From the NCBI GenBank assembly GCA_009760855.2, contig WPIO01000028.1:188001-252000 (forward strand): a stretch of DNA of 64,000 nucleotides, read 5' to 3'. Source of the stretch: Cristatella mucedo. Lineage: Eukaryota > Bryozoa > Phylactolaemata > Cristatellidae. Positions 1 to 13,185 of the stretch are shown here, piece by piece (positions within the stretch are counted from its first letter, which is position 1; each line of letters opens with the position of its first letter). The notes beneath the pieces are model-generated. The model made no database searches, was not told where the DNA came from, and was given only the letters and a program-made list of their open reading frames with translations. A program made the translations under genes and the position numbers.

Positions 1-44
1 TGTGTGTGTGTGTGTGTGCGCGTGCGTGCGCGTGCGTGCGCGCG
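1..44. repeat. (TG)n/(CG)n microsatellite
   Basis: A TG dinucleotide run passes into alternating purine-pyrimidine GCGTGC sequence. It touches the left edge of the window, so its full length is unknown. Such sequence can adopt Z-DNA. Confidence 0.9.
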
Positions 45-1463
45 ATTCTAGATCGCTGGGCACTCGACCAGAGCAGGCAGACTGGTAGTGTCCTCCACCA
101 ACCCAGGGTCGAACAGCTGGAGGATGTGGTCTAGGGACGGGCCGGCCCCCAGCTGCGGCCTGGGGGCTGCGGTCTGGACACAGGCCGGCTGAGTCCTCCC
201 GCTCACGGGAATGAGCTGTGGGCTGGGCGGGAGTCAAGGACAGTTGGAACCCCGGCCTAGGAGAGAGCGGCTGCGTTCGGGAGCGCTGTAGGTGCCAGCG
301 AAAATACACGTCGTTGTGAGCGAGCTTCGGTGTTCTGCCTGCTTCCGCGTACATGCTGTTGGGAGAGCATCAATCGACAGCTAGCACCAGTGGGTACGCA
401 GACAAGCGCGGCGGCGGCTCGCGGGCGAGTGGAGCGTACGAGTCAGATCGCCAGGCATGGGACGTGAGCGAGACGAGAGTGGCTTTGTGGCCGCACTGCT
501 GCGCTGAAAGCATGCATGTTGTAGCCGCACTGAAAGCAAGCGGCGCTGTACAGAGTGAGTTCTTCGAATTTCTGCTTTTTGCCAGTCGTAAAGCAAAATA
601 CGGTGCCATGAGCGGAGCGTTTTCGCTCCTGACCAAAATGCGCACGTGCGTGAATTTCCTGCGAGCGCGGATTCCGTCCGGCTCAGGCAGGGTTCTCACG
701 CCAGAAGCCTCATAGGGGTCGCGGATTGCGAACCTAACCCGCCCCGGACCGGGTTCGCCACCCGGCTCGTGAGTTCCCCCGCAGGGTAGCACGCACACAC
801 CAATGCTTAAAATGCCGTTATTCAGTTGAGGATGATTGTGGTGGAGGATATGGTGGCATTCGAGGCTCAATTTGCGCTCCATAAATTGGCGCGTCTTTTT
901 GCCTTCCGGCACTGCATATTCATTCAAAAATTTATAATATATTTATTGTTATAAAGGCTTTATAATGTCCATATATTCGCGAGGCTCCGCAAAGCCCGTT
1001 GAGTTCGGTTCTCAACCCGGGTTTTCGTAACTCGTATTGTTCAATACACGAGCCGTTCGTAACCCGGAAACCCACTCTATGAAAATCCTCTCAGGTGGTC
1101 GCAGATATTGTTCGGGGCCTGCCTTTTAACATCGCCTCTTGGATAAATTACGATATCGTGTCGCGATTTCTCTTCTCTAGTCTAATTTTGCCCGATGCAT
1201 TCGACCTTACCAGCAGCATGACGGAAGTGGTTATATCTGACCGGCTAATGCTAAAGCAGCCGGTCAGATCGATACAGCCAGGCGGTCTCCGTACCGTTTC
1301 TTGTCTCGCCTGAAGGTACCAAAGCAAGTCTGGCCACCATTTTGACACGCAAGCTCGCGAGCGCGCACTGGGCTAAAGAAAAGAGCGGTGCGGGCGCCGC
1401 GAATCCGCAGCCAGAGTCTCTCGCCGCACCGAGCTCCCACAAGTAGCCGCGTAGGATCCGGAA
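45..1463. other. CpG-rich 5' flank, no recognised gene
   Basis: This stretch has many CpG dinucleotides compared with the introns to its right, as expected of an unmethylated promoter block. It holds two overlapping open frames on opposite strands, 353-715 (+) and 370-927 (-). Neither resembles a family I know and neither has clear splice signals. An AT-rich patch lies at about 925-975. I see no transcription start that can be fixed from sequence alone. Confidence 0.5.
1235..1269. repeat. 12-bp perfect inverted repeat
   Basis: ATCTGACCGGCT at 1235-1246 is exactly reverse-complemented at 1258-1269, with an 11-nt loop. It lies about 275 bp upstream of the FAM161 start codon. Confidence 0.85.
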
Positions 1464-1464
1464 G

Positions 1465-1551
1465 CCCCGCCCAGCCAACCGCTCCTCTCCCAGCCAATAG
1501 CGCCTTTGAGTGGCCGCGACTGCGGATCGTGGCGTTTTAAAACATGGCAAC
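1465..1551 (+). promoter_or_regulatory. Candidate FAM161 promoter: GC box, CCAAT box, X-box-like half site
   Basis: A GC box (CCCCGCCC, 1465-1472) and a CCAAT box (1494-1498, in CAGCCAATAG) lie 45-80 bp before the start codon, inside the CpG-rich block. The start codon itself sits in ATGGCAAC (1544-1551), which equals the right half of an RFX X-box. A loose left half (GTTTTA) begins at 1534. GC and CCAAT boxes are common in TATA-less housekeeping promoters, and X-boxes are known at ciliary genes. Use here is inferred. Confidence 0.45.
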
Positions 1552-1759
1552 AGCTCACGCGCTATCCGTATTTACGAACTCCAGCGTCCGCCAACCCGTC
1601 AATCCCAAAAGTGGGCAAACGAACACGCTTCACGAGCGACCGATTGCAGTGTGGGAGGAAAGGCACGACGGCGACGAGGACGACGATGCTAATTTTCTCG
1701 CCGAATATTCTGGCCCGGCCGGCGGCAGCGGCGCCGCCCCGACGCCGGCGAAGCAGCGG
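1544..1759 (+). CDS. FAM161: FAM161 exon 1 (N terminus)
   Basis: The exon encodes 72 residues starting MATAH, then SSVRQPVNPKSGQ and an acidic stretch (DGDEDDD). The pattern MAT-x-H...SS...PVNP...G matches the first 25 residues of vertebrate FAM161A, which supports the start at 1544. The donor is GTAGGT at 1760, leaving phase 0, which fits the next exon. It lies in CpG-rich DNA about 4.5 kb from exon 2. Confidence 0.8.
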
Positions 1760-2293
1760 GTAGGTGCTTCGACTTGGTCCAGATCCGCTGTAGTCCACCG
1801 TAGAGACTCTGCCACCGCGACGCCACGTAAACCGTGCAGTCGGTGACGTTGTTTGTCCGCCCTTAGAGCCTCCGCGCTAGATGCGTTGCGACACATGCAC
1901 GGTCGCTGCTGCTCTCGGTCAGTCGGCAGTTCTCGAAGCGGAGCCGCTACTCCCGCGCAGCGATACCGCTCGCGGCGCGGGCTAGTTCCCCCCACCGTTA
2001 GCGAGTCGTAAAATTGGCCGGCTCGGGCTCGAATGGACGGGTGCATGCGACCGAGTAGTGAATGGTTGGGTGCATGCAGCAGCCCTCTCGCGGTTCTCGT
2101 CCCGGATGAGTGCGGCGACTGCTGGCCTGTTGTTGCGAGGATAAATTTGCGTGGCCTCGTCGACCAGGCTCGAGCTTCGTTTGTCGTTCGTCTTGGTCGT
2201 CCGGGGCTTTAGTATACCGCCACAGCGAATATAATGACGGCCTTGTAATGTGCCCGAGCAGCTAAGGCCGGCAAGCTGGTCTTGATCCGAGAT

Positions 2294-2340
<47 letters not shown>

Positions 2341-5300
2341 CCTAGCAGCATTGAAGTAGCCAAGGGGCCTGGCGGGGGGGGGGGCCCCGGGGGTTGAAGC
2401 CCTGCGGCTTGCTCCAGACGGCCATGTCACTTTTCAGCATCCGCTGTGATCGGTTGGTCCCTGGAAAAGTCAAGGTCTAGTCCCTAAAAATATCAGCGTT
2501 GTAGTCCTGAATCAAGCTCGCTACTAGGTAGGAAGAAGCCTATTCGTGTGAGTTATCGAATCTGGTTTAGCTAGTACCTCGAATAATAGCTAACGAGTCA
2601 TAGATGCATACACTGGTACTGAAGGGTATGCTGACGGTAATAGTGTGTGACAGCTATCAAGAATGCCCCTACCTTCATAAAAGAGACAGTCATTATTGTA
2701 GAGTGGTATATTCTAAAGCAACACTTGTTAATAAATAAATAAATCAAATTCATCTGTGTAGCACCTTAAGAGAGCTTAATCTTTATTCAGGCGTTCACTT
2801 CACATATGCCTCGGAGCTCGAGCCCACGACCTCGGTCGGGGCAAGCACCTTAACCGCTGGATCAATACAGCTGCTAAGACTAATCAATGCACGGCTAGTT
2901 AAATGTTGAAATTTAACATTGAATGGTGCGTTGAATTATGAAATAATGATGAGCCTGCTTTTGAATGTACGTTATTTAATAGCTCATGCAAACGCTGTGG
3001 AGATGATCTCTCAGTGACAGGCCTTTATTACTTAATTAATTTTTCAGGAATATTCACACCTTTTTCAATGCTTTTTTCATTAAGGTCTATCGTGATTTTT
3101 TCTATGATTTTTGCTAGTTCATGCTAGTGTGAAATAATTTTCAATTTAGAACGAAAAATAATGAAAAAGTGTCGTGTAGTGTTCCTTTGTAGCTGAGGCC
3201 TTCCTTAGTAGCACAGGCCGGCAAATCTGTGATACGCTTTAAAAAGGTAGGAGAAAGACGGCATAGCAGCCTATTCTTTTCAATTTTGCCAATGCAGCTT
3301 TTGCTTAGTTTCTAGTATTCTCTTTTTTGCTTGATCTGTAACTGCTGAAAACCCAATGCCCAGTATTGCAAAGGACTGGGAATAGACAATCCTTTGTTTT
3401 AAACGAGATTAGATGGCTGTTCTACCCCAGATCATGGTCAAATCCAATTTTCTTTGCTAACGCCTGCCCTAGATCCACCTGCATACGAATGCCTAACACC
3501 AGTGGTTGTGCAAAAGTATCAGCGAGACTGACAACATTTTCTGATTCTGATGTAAAAACATAAGTGAAACCTGCTATAATTATGCACAGTATATAAAATA
3601 GACTTACCAAAAGTGTAATAATAATAATACATTGGATGAAATGCCCTCAGAGAACTCAATCTCTTTCTAGGTGCTTTACATTTGCTGCAAGGGAACCGCG
3701 ATTGAATGGTGAGTGGTGGCGTGCTCAATATACAACAAGAATAACATTGTTAGGGTGGCATGCACAGGGTCAGCATGCAAGTATGGTTAGTGGCAGCATG
3801 CACAGTGTCAGGATGCATAAGCACATAAAGGGCGAATCACAGGGACCCACTAAATGCTGTCCTAAATAGGTGTGTTTTTAAATTCTTTTTAAATGTGGTC
3901 AGGTCAGGGGATGTCGTGCCGCAATTCGGAAGTGAGTTCCAGGCTTTGGGAGCATACGAACTAAATGCATGGTCTCCTAAGGATTTGAGGCTTGTACAAG
4001 GTATGGGTAAACAGTTAGATTCCGAAACCAGGTAGTATGATGCTTAGCCTGGGGTGACTAGATCTGATAATTAGGCTGGAGCCAAAGAATGAAGTGACCT
4101 AAAAGTGAGCGACAAAACCTTGAAGTCAATCCGTTGCTTGACTGTGAGCCAGTGCAGGTCGGCGAGACGTGGTGAGATGTGGCAACTGCAATGCTCACGA
4201 CAGACAAGCCTAGCTGCAGAGTTTTGCACCAGCTGTAAGCACTCGATTGCACAGGCTGGTTGGATAGCAAGCAGTGAGTTACCGAAGTCAAGATGGATGT
4301 CACAAATGTGTGGACCAATTTAGATTGGTATGGTATCCCTGTTTAAACAAGCCCGAATTTTAGCGATGTTGTGTATCTGAAAGTAGGCAGACTTGATTGT
4401 GGAGCTGATATGGTTGTCTAACGAAAGGTCACTTTGGAACATGACACCTAGATTTCGTGCAGATTCAACAGGAGATATGTTGGCAGAGCCGATTTTGAGC
4501 ATTAGCCGTTCCAATTTCTTAATCATACTTGGTTTGCCCATAACTAGTAAGTTGGTTTTATCATAATTCAATTTAAGAAAATTTGCTGCCATCCACGTGC
4601 GGATGTCTTCCATACATGCAGCAAGAGGGTTGAAAGAATTTGACGTGCTCGAGGGCTGGGGGATATCAAAGCAAAGGTACAACTGAATGTCATCTGCATA
4701 GAAGTGAAAGCCTAGATTGTGCTTGGCAATCATATCGGCAAAACAAAACCTTGAAGTCGATCCGTTGCTTGACTGGTAGCCAGTGCAGGTCGGCGAGAAG
4801 TGGTGTGATATGGCAACTGCGACGTGTCAGAGTTATTACTACTATTATCGTCTCTTCTGCTAATAAGTTCGGATAACGTATCGTGTAGCTTGTAAAGGCT
4901 AACTATGAGTCACATTAACAATAGCAATTCGATGGGCTCATTGTCATTGGTTCAACCACCATACCAATAATCAGAATATATCAGGTTCGATTTCCGGTCG
5001 GGCTAACTGAATTTTGGCTACCCAAATCCCCCCATAAACGGGGAGGGGTTTGGGGGTTGCTCGGTATTTTTAAACTTCAAGCTAGCAACTAGCACGTGCC
5101 TTGTGCATCAGTTGTATGAAAACTGAGGCATCACGGTGGGGGGCTCTTTGTCATTGAGCCGTGATGGTTCACTTGGTAAGGCGGTTGCTTTTCACGACCT
5201 CGGCCCCGAGGACGGGGGGGGGGGGGGGTTCGAATCCTGCTGTGGGCGATCCTGTATCGCCGCTGCAAGCGGTGGTGATAGCCGTAAAGGCTCTTCTGTC

Positions 5301-8300
5301 GCTATACAAAAGAGGCTGTTGAACCAGCTAGTCTTTTTTTATAGACATTAGCCTCTGCTGTCGTAAATTGTTCGCTCACCTCCGAGGTCAGACAGACGTA
5401 ATGATAATAGTCAAGCATTTTTATAGTTTGTTGAGTGAACTAAGTCTCTTTCTAACCCCTTAGCACAGTCTGAAAAGGAAGCGTGTAAGCTGATTAGGGC
5501 CAATCAAACTCATAACTGTGGCATGCATAAACACATAAGGACAGCTTTCATAGGTGCATGTGCTAAAAAGAACGTGTGGGTTTTTTAGTTACTTTAAAAA
5601 AAATCAGGGTATTTCGTGATACCAACAAGTGAGTTGCAGGTTTTATGTGTATAGGAGCCGAATGAACAGTCTCAAAGGTTTTAAGATTGGTTAGAGGCTG
5701 CTTGATCAGGTGCCAGTGCAACTCATAGAAAAATGTTGTCATGAAGCAGCTTCGAGATTCACGATAGACAAGCCTTGCTGCCATGCTGTCTTTCTGTGTT
5801 TCAAATCCAAGCTTTCGATGTCGGTTTCAAAGCTGGAGTAGCTGTGATAGAGTAGCCTGCTCTAATCACGTCCAGCCATGCTTACTCGTTTTCTTATCCT
5901 GTGACGAATACGTCTCACTGTTACCAGCAACTTTCAGATATTTTGCTTCTTTTCCAACCCATGCGAAGTGCCTAGAAAGACATTTAATTTTCCATGGGTT
6001 CTATTATTGCTATGCTGTTTTTGGAAACCGCAATCGTATTTGATGTGACAGCCCTGTGCACTCAGATGTCCACAGCGGCGAATGTGACCGCAATGGCTGA
6101 AATGATGCAGAGTGCTCAACTTCTCGTACAGTGCCGATGTTAAGACCACACACGGGTCATTTCGATGTGAAGCGAATGCGGTTTTTGATAGCAACAGAAA
6201 AAGCGTCTGCAGTGGCTTTGCAGCAGCAGTAGCAGCGCGACCACGGCTCGCTTTTTTATCTGCTCGCAGTCAGTTCCACGGACAGCCGGCAGCAGCCACT
6301 TAAGCTCGGCCATCAGCCCACGAGACCCGATGATCGAGAACCTGACGAGCGACCTGAGCAGGATGACAGACGAGGAGTTCTACAGTCGGCTGCAAGAGGT
6401 CAAAGCGGAGCACAAGAAGACGGTGGCCATGTGCGAGCAGGCCTATCGAGATGCCTTGGCTGCCACCGCCACCACCACTTCGGCACCGACTTCGGCGGCG
6501 GCGCCCAGAGCCGGCGGCACTGCGGCAGCACTAGCTCTCACGCCTTCCTCGCGGGCTCCGGTGGACCACGTCCGCGACATGTCGCGACCGCCCCTGCCTC
6601 CGGAGGCTAGGCAGAGGCGTGCCTGGATGCACAGGAGCCGTAGCAGCGAGGGCATGGCGGACAGCGCCAGCGGTGACGAGAGCGGCGAGGGCCGGCAGCA
6701 TAGGCTGAGCGCATCCGGAAGTCCACCTGCTGGTGAGTGGCAGCGCGGTGTACGTCAGCTCGGAGTCACATATTTGTAATTATAATCCATTTATATAGCG
6801 CCCCAAGAGAACTCAATCTCTATTCAGGCACTTCACGTACGCCTCGGGGCTCGAGCCCACGACCTCAGTCAGACCTTGGTCGGGGCGAGCACCTTGACTG
6901 CTAGACCAAACCAGCTCGGCGCATCAGCGAATCGGAGAACCCGACACGTAGCAGCGCTACAGAGACAGAGTGCGTGTGGGCGCCCTGCTGGTAAATGTCG
7001 AGAGATGCAAAGATTGGCCCGATGATTGAAGAGCAAGTTCATGGTACCTTTCGAAAGACTAACGTGCTAGAAGTGGGCTCTGAAGTTTTGAGCGGTTTCC
7101 CTGTAAAAGGGAAGCATTAAAAAAACGATGCAGTAAACCATCCCTAATTCCAAAACTAAACCGTAAGCAACGCTATCTACAAATGAAAGAATTTACCGAT
7201 TTGTGCATCATTTAGGACTTATATCCCAACTTGTTGAATCTTGGTATATTGAGGTACATGTTTGCAGTGCAGCTTATTGAAGTAAAGTACATGCTTGTGA
7301 CTTTTAGTCAGCTTCATTTAAAGTGTTGCTTTGTGCTTTGTAAATTCCGTGATTCGGCCAATACCTGACGGGTCAATGTGAAATTTTAAACGTGAGTTTA
7401 GCTCTGCTTGTAGACCACTCTGTGATTGGAGATAATGAAGTTCTAGGACGTTTGATAACAATTTACAGCAAAACTTGTTCAATCGAAATAAGAAATTAAC
7501 TTCAGCAGTCGTATAGATGCAGAGCTGAACTCACATTCGAAAAAATTTCACGTTGATCGTCATGTATCAGCCAAAGTATGAAATTTACGAAGGAATAAGC
7601 TACAATGTAAATGAAGCTGTCTGAAAGTCACAAGCATGTACTTCAGCAAGCTGCAAGGATGTACCTCGATCTACCATGGTTTAACAAGTTGGGGTACAAG
7701 TCGTATATGGTGCAGAGATAGGTAAAAATCTTTATTTGTAGAAAGATACCCCAAACAATTATTCCATTACTTGACCAATGTCCTCAGTATTTTCTGACCA
7801 ATAAGTGGCATTTACACACACTAACTTTATGTTGTCTACCTTCTCCCACCACTTGTGTAAATGCTGTCGTTGGTCACCGGTCTGGCTCTGGCTTAACCTG
7901 CATTCGGCATTAATTCTGGGAAGACGTTTGTTTCTTCTTTTGGTTCGAGTTTAGCAGAGGTGACCGAGTATTATTAGCCTGCAAATAAAGCAGGAATATC
8001 ATCACAAAACCCGTTTCATTTAACGTGTCCATCAATTTTTTTTGCAAAATGGTAATTTTTAGATAGGTAACCACAATTAATCTAAAAATGGTTAAATACG
8101 CCTTTGGGCACGGTTGGTATAGTAATAATGATAAAAATACATTTGTAGAGCACCCTCAGAGAACTTAATCTCTCTCTAGGCCCTTTACGTTTGCTGTAAA
8201 GGAAGCATGGTCATTGTGGTACTGCTTATCAGGACATAACCTATATAAGTGCTCTGCCAACCTCCACGGTAGGGATACACCAACCACTGCTAGTGTGCTG

Positions 8301-11300
8301 CCGTAGCTTCCGAGGGGTGTGATAATAGTGTGAGGTGGTGAGGTGTGGCTTGGTTAGCTTTACCCACCGTACTGCTATGGCAGCCATTTCATGTAGCACG
8401 AGATGCAAACCACGTGATGTCAGCACGTGGTCATTATATGTCTCGGGATCGCCTGTCGTTCCATTTTGGCTTGCAGTTAGACCGGCAGCAGAGTGCGAAG
8501 CCAGCCTTCTAAAGCATATCTTTGTTGCTGTCTCAGTGCGCCTATCACAGCTGGATGACCTTCAGCTGTGACAGCTGTCGGGTGCTTAGCCTATGAGATT
8601 GTTCACACAAGAGCTACTTGACTAGGCGTTCGACGAAGAGAGAGAAGCAACGACTAGCCAGCTAAGGAGCAGACAGCCGAGTAGAAGACAGTGGAACCTG
8701 AGGTGTCTGAGACAGTGCGACTAAATCGAAATTCCAAGAGAACGAACGATACTACAACGGCCTAACTTTCAGCAAAATAAAAATTGACGAGCTGAATATG
8801 AGCGGCAGCAGCAGATGCCAACCAGCGTTTGACATACTACAGTCGAACGGTGGACTGACTGCTTGCCGTCTCTCGAGCCGTGTCTCGGGCCGTGTCTCGG
8901 GCCGTGTCTTGGGCCGTGTCTCGGAGCGTTCAAGGGTCTCCCACGTTATAGCCGAAGCACCAACTAGTGCAAGCAACTACCTCAGAACCCAGGTACCGCC
9001 AGTCACTGTTAAGCTATTACTAGCTTCTATGTTCAGCAACAGGCCAATAATGAGCTTGCTGGCACTCAGCAAAATGTGTAAATGTATGCCGAACGACTGC
9101 TTTCACCTGAAGTGCATGCAAGAGGGTTACACTTTCCTATCAGAGCATCAGCAGAGGCCGTGCCCAATGAAGCTGTTTCTCCTTCTATCTGTACATATTC
9201 CGCAACCCGCCGAGGCAAGGAACGACAAGGCGTCTCACGTTCGTTTCATGCGAATGCTCCTATTCTGCTTCCTCTGCCGGTGGATGGGCTCGGCACTTGG
9301 CGGGTGTGACAGATCACTTCATATCTCGCCCTGTGCCCTGCAGGCTGCGGCATTGCAAAAAAAAAATCGTCCTTCGAAGTGAGCTGTGCTGGCAACGGTG
9401 GCCTTGGTGCTGCTACACCCTGGGGGTTTTAAATTTTTATATGCACCATAGTTCATTTGCATAGCACCCTAAGAGAACTTAATCTCTGTCGATTTGCTTT
9501 ACACATTCTACAGGGCTCGAGCCCACGACCTCGCTTGTTAATGGCGAGCCATCTTATCCGTCTGTAGGATGCTGTGCCTTGCCGCCTTCTACTCTCGGCC
9601 AGGCTGCAGCCAAACTGTTAGGCTTGTTTCTTGCAGGGGACAGGCAAAGACCACGCAGTGGATCACTGTCAAGCTCCGTGTCCACGGGCATGGCACGTGT
9701 AGAGGACATGTGGGAGAATTTCTCCGTCGACGACTACGCACCTAAGAGTCACGGTGGTGGTAGCGTGAACAGTTTGCGGGATACAGGCACAGGTAGGATG
9801 CAGAAGCGGCCAGTTTCTGCGTCGTCGTCCTCGAACAAGGAGAACTCGACAAAGGAGTGGTCGCCCAAGATCACTATGCCTCAGCCATTTCGCATGACGG
9901 TTCGTGACGAGGCCAAGACGACAAAGAAACGAACCAAGGTACACTCGACGACGACATGCCTTGCCCATACGTGGGTACTCGTGCCAATTTCCTTGGTTTT
10001 GTGCATGTAGGCTGGCAAGTACCTACATGTCATCGTGTTCCCCCCCCCATGTTTCCGATTTGTAGACTCGGGTAGAGTATCTCTGCTTGTTTTGCTTGAT
10101 CTTTCGGCAGCTTTCGATACTAGAGATCCGGCTAGGATCCGGCTAGGAACATGCTCTTGTATAGAGCCACGACACTCAATGGGTCGTCATTGTGCCATAC
10201 GTTTAACTGCAAGTAAACTTCCATTAGAAATTAGCTTAAATGTCCTTTGGATTTGTAGTGCTGATCACGTCAAAGGACCCAGTAGTGCCCGGCAGAAAGT
10301 GTATGTTGTGACGCCATCTCCGGGAGGTTAAATCGACGGCATCTGCGACCGGAGTCATTCCAAGACATGCCAGCTCATGCAGTTTGAATAGCTACCTCAA
10401 TGCAATAGGAAAAAAGAAACCCCCTCTTGAAGTCATTCAAACAAAGCAAACGTCTAGCTGTAGCATGTGCACGAACCTGTATCCATTGCAAAATGCTCGT
10501 ATAAGGACAGAATTAACTATCCTCCTATAAGGAATATCCAATAGTGAGTTTTGACTCCTCCTTTGAAATATAATGTTATATAGTATATCTCTGTCTGTAA
10601 ATCTATAAAGTCATATAAAGACTATGTGGGTGTTACACAGGAGAGTTTTGTGTAGCGTACTCACAGCCTAAGTGGCTTTCGGTACGCATTCGGTAGCCAA
10701 CAGACTTCGTCTCACGCAGCAAAGAGAAATTGAGAAGCATAGCAGAGTCAGGAGACCAGATGTGGTAGTGAGTAGCATGGAAGTAGCAGCTCAGGACCGC
10801 TGAAAAGGATGAGCCATAGTCGGCAGCAGGAGAATAGTTGTCGTTGCGTAAGAATTGTGGAAGCGAGTTCCACAGTCTAGGACCTGCTGAGCTAAAGCTT
10901 CTGTCGCCAACGGTCTTTAAGCAGAGGTCGTCCATACCAGGACATGAGGGTGCGAGGAGACTGAAACTTCTGTAGCAGTTCAGCTAGGTATGAAGTCATT
11001 CATTTAAGACTTGCGTGAACAGCTAAGGGTAGCACATTCTCAGAAGCTCATTTGCTGAACCCAACTGACCGTGCAAGCCGACGTGGCAGGACTAGTGGCC
11101 GAAAGGCTGTAAATATCTTATTGGTAGATAGCAGTATTTCCTAAGGAGGCTACCAAAATAAAGAGGAACTCTTCTTCTCTACTTACCTTTAAGTGCCTGT
11201 ATTGTGGTCGTATAAAGTGTAATGTGTTTCACTGGGATTCAGTTGAGTTCCATAACCAATCGTGTAGTTAGCCTCTAACGATTATAACTCCCCAGAACTA

Positions 11301-13108
11301 GATCACCAACCCGGTTTTGGACGATTAGCATAGGCCAGGGAATTTTTTTGTGAGCCAACCAAAAAGGAAGTGGAAGCAGTCAAGCCTGAAAGCTGCTTAT
11401 GGTATAAACCAGCTGCTCCATTAACGAGTGATGTAGAGCATCACTTAGCTGGGCGATGTTTTGTACTTGGAGTACACTAGCACTCGTCAATGACTTAACA
11501 AAGAGTCGAAGGTTGAAATTGATTTCAGAGATCTAAAAAAGGACCTACGAGTAAACTTACTACAAAATATAACACAGTGATTGCCAGCCGAATCACTGCT
11601 GCTATCCTACTGTCAACTATCATGATATTAAAGCCTTGAAAAAAATGCTGAGTTTCTGCCAGTTTATTGAAGATTTGCAGTCCCATTGTCATTGAGTTTA
11701 AGGAGGTTAGCTGACATTCAAACCCTAATGGCAGCAAAGTAGGACTGAGATAGTACTGCGTAACAATATTGGCTTCAAGTGAAACAAACGCCAATTTTTC
11801 CTAGCTGTTCTCAGCATCACCATACTGTACTGCAACCCACAGGCTCGGTCGGTGTCACCAAGCTGAGCCGTGTATGTTGTAAAGAGGAATCTTCCACCTC
11901 ACTGTTCCTGTTGGCACTCCACGAAATATGAGGTGAGGACATAACCAGTTGAAGCAGTCTGCCTACCTTCTTAATAGGTAGAAAAGAAACCCTTTCATCG
12001 ACCAGCTAGTTATAATAATTACAAAAAACAATAATAATAATGACAATAGCATGACATTTGTATGACATCCTAAGCGAACTGAATATTTCTAGGCTCTAAA
12101 CTACTTATGCTGTAAAGTAAGCACATCAATTGATTGATAATTCTGATAGATTATTCATAACAATTTAAGTAAGTTTCATCAAATCAGGGGATATTTATGT
12201 CAGGTGGTAGTGAATTATAGGCTTTGAACGTTCGGAAGGCAGTTCTTAGGATTTTAGGTTGATTAGTTGCACAGCTAAAATACCGAGTCTGAGGAGTGGG
12301 TGAGATTGATTACTTCAAACGGCAGAAGACTAGTTATGGGCATATCTCGTCCTATAGCATCTGCACGAAAACTACATGACCTATCCCAAAGTGATCTTTT
12401 ACTATGCGACAACATATGTTCACAACAAAGTCTAGCTGCTTTCAGCTAGGTAATATAACGCAAAAATTCGGCATGCTTAGGTAAGGACACTACAGCCAAG
12501 CTTGCACATGCATTTGGGACATCCTGTCTCGACTTCTGTGATTCACTATTCGCAGGTCATTGGCCCTTGCAAAATTGCACTTACAGTTGGGAGTGCAAAA
12601 CTTTACAGCTAGGCTTGTCTGTCGTGAACCATGAAATGGCCATATAATACCATTTGTCCCTGACCTACGCTATCTCCCCATTTAGCAGAGTATCGATTTC
12701 AAAGTTTTGCCACTCACTTGTAGGTCCTTCCATTCTCTTGTTAGAAATTAGATCCGAAGTTTTGACGACTTCCACATAAAAGAGAATGATTATATAAACA
12801 ATGTCTAAGCCGGAAGTAAAAAGCAAAGCAACATTTCTACAAATAATAAATTTACCGATCTGTGCATCAAATGCGCCTTGTGTCCCAGCTTGTTAAACCT
12901 CAGGGCATCGAGGTAGTTGTTAGCAGCTTGTTGGGGTGCATGCTTGTCACTTTTAAACAGCTTCATTGATTGTATAGTTTGTGCCTTCGAAATTACATAA
13001 TTCGGCCGATATTTAATACGGATCAACGTGAAATTTGAAATGTCGGCTCAGCCCTGTTTGTAAATCACTGCAGTAGTTTATTTCTGATCACGATTGGGTA
13101 AGTATTGC

Positions 13109-13185
<77 letters not shown>

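Noticed and set aside
370-927. 185-codon open frame on the - strand in the CpG block, overlapping a 120-codon + frame
   Set aside because: Both strands are open because of GC-rich composition, with no family match or splice signals.
13111-13184. TA and TG runs as coding sequence (YIYIYI or CVCVCV frames)
   Set aside because: Translations of dinucleotide microsatellites, not genes; the same applies at 14740, 41125, 49953-50358 and 57876-58091.
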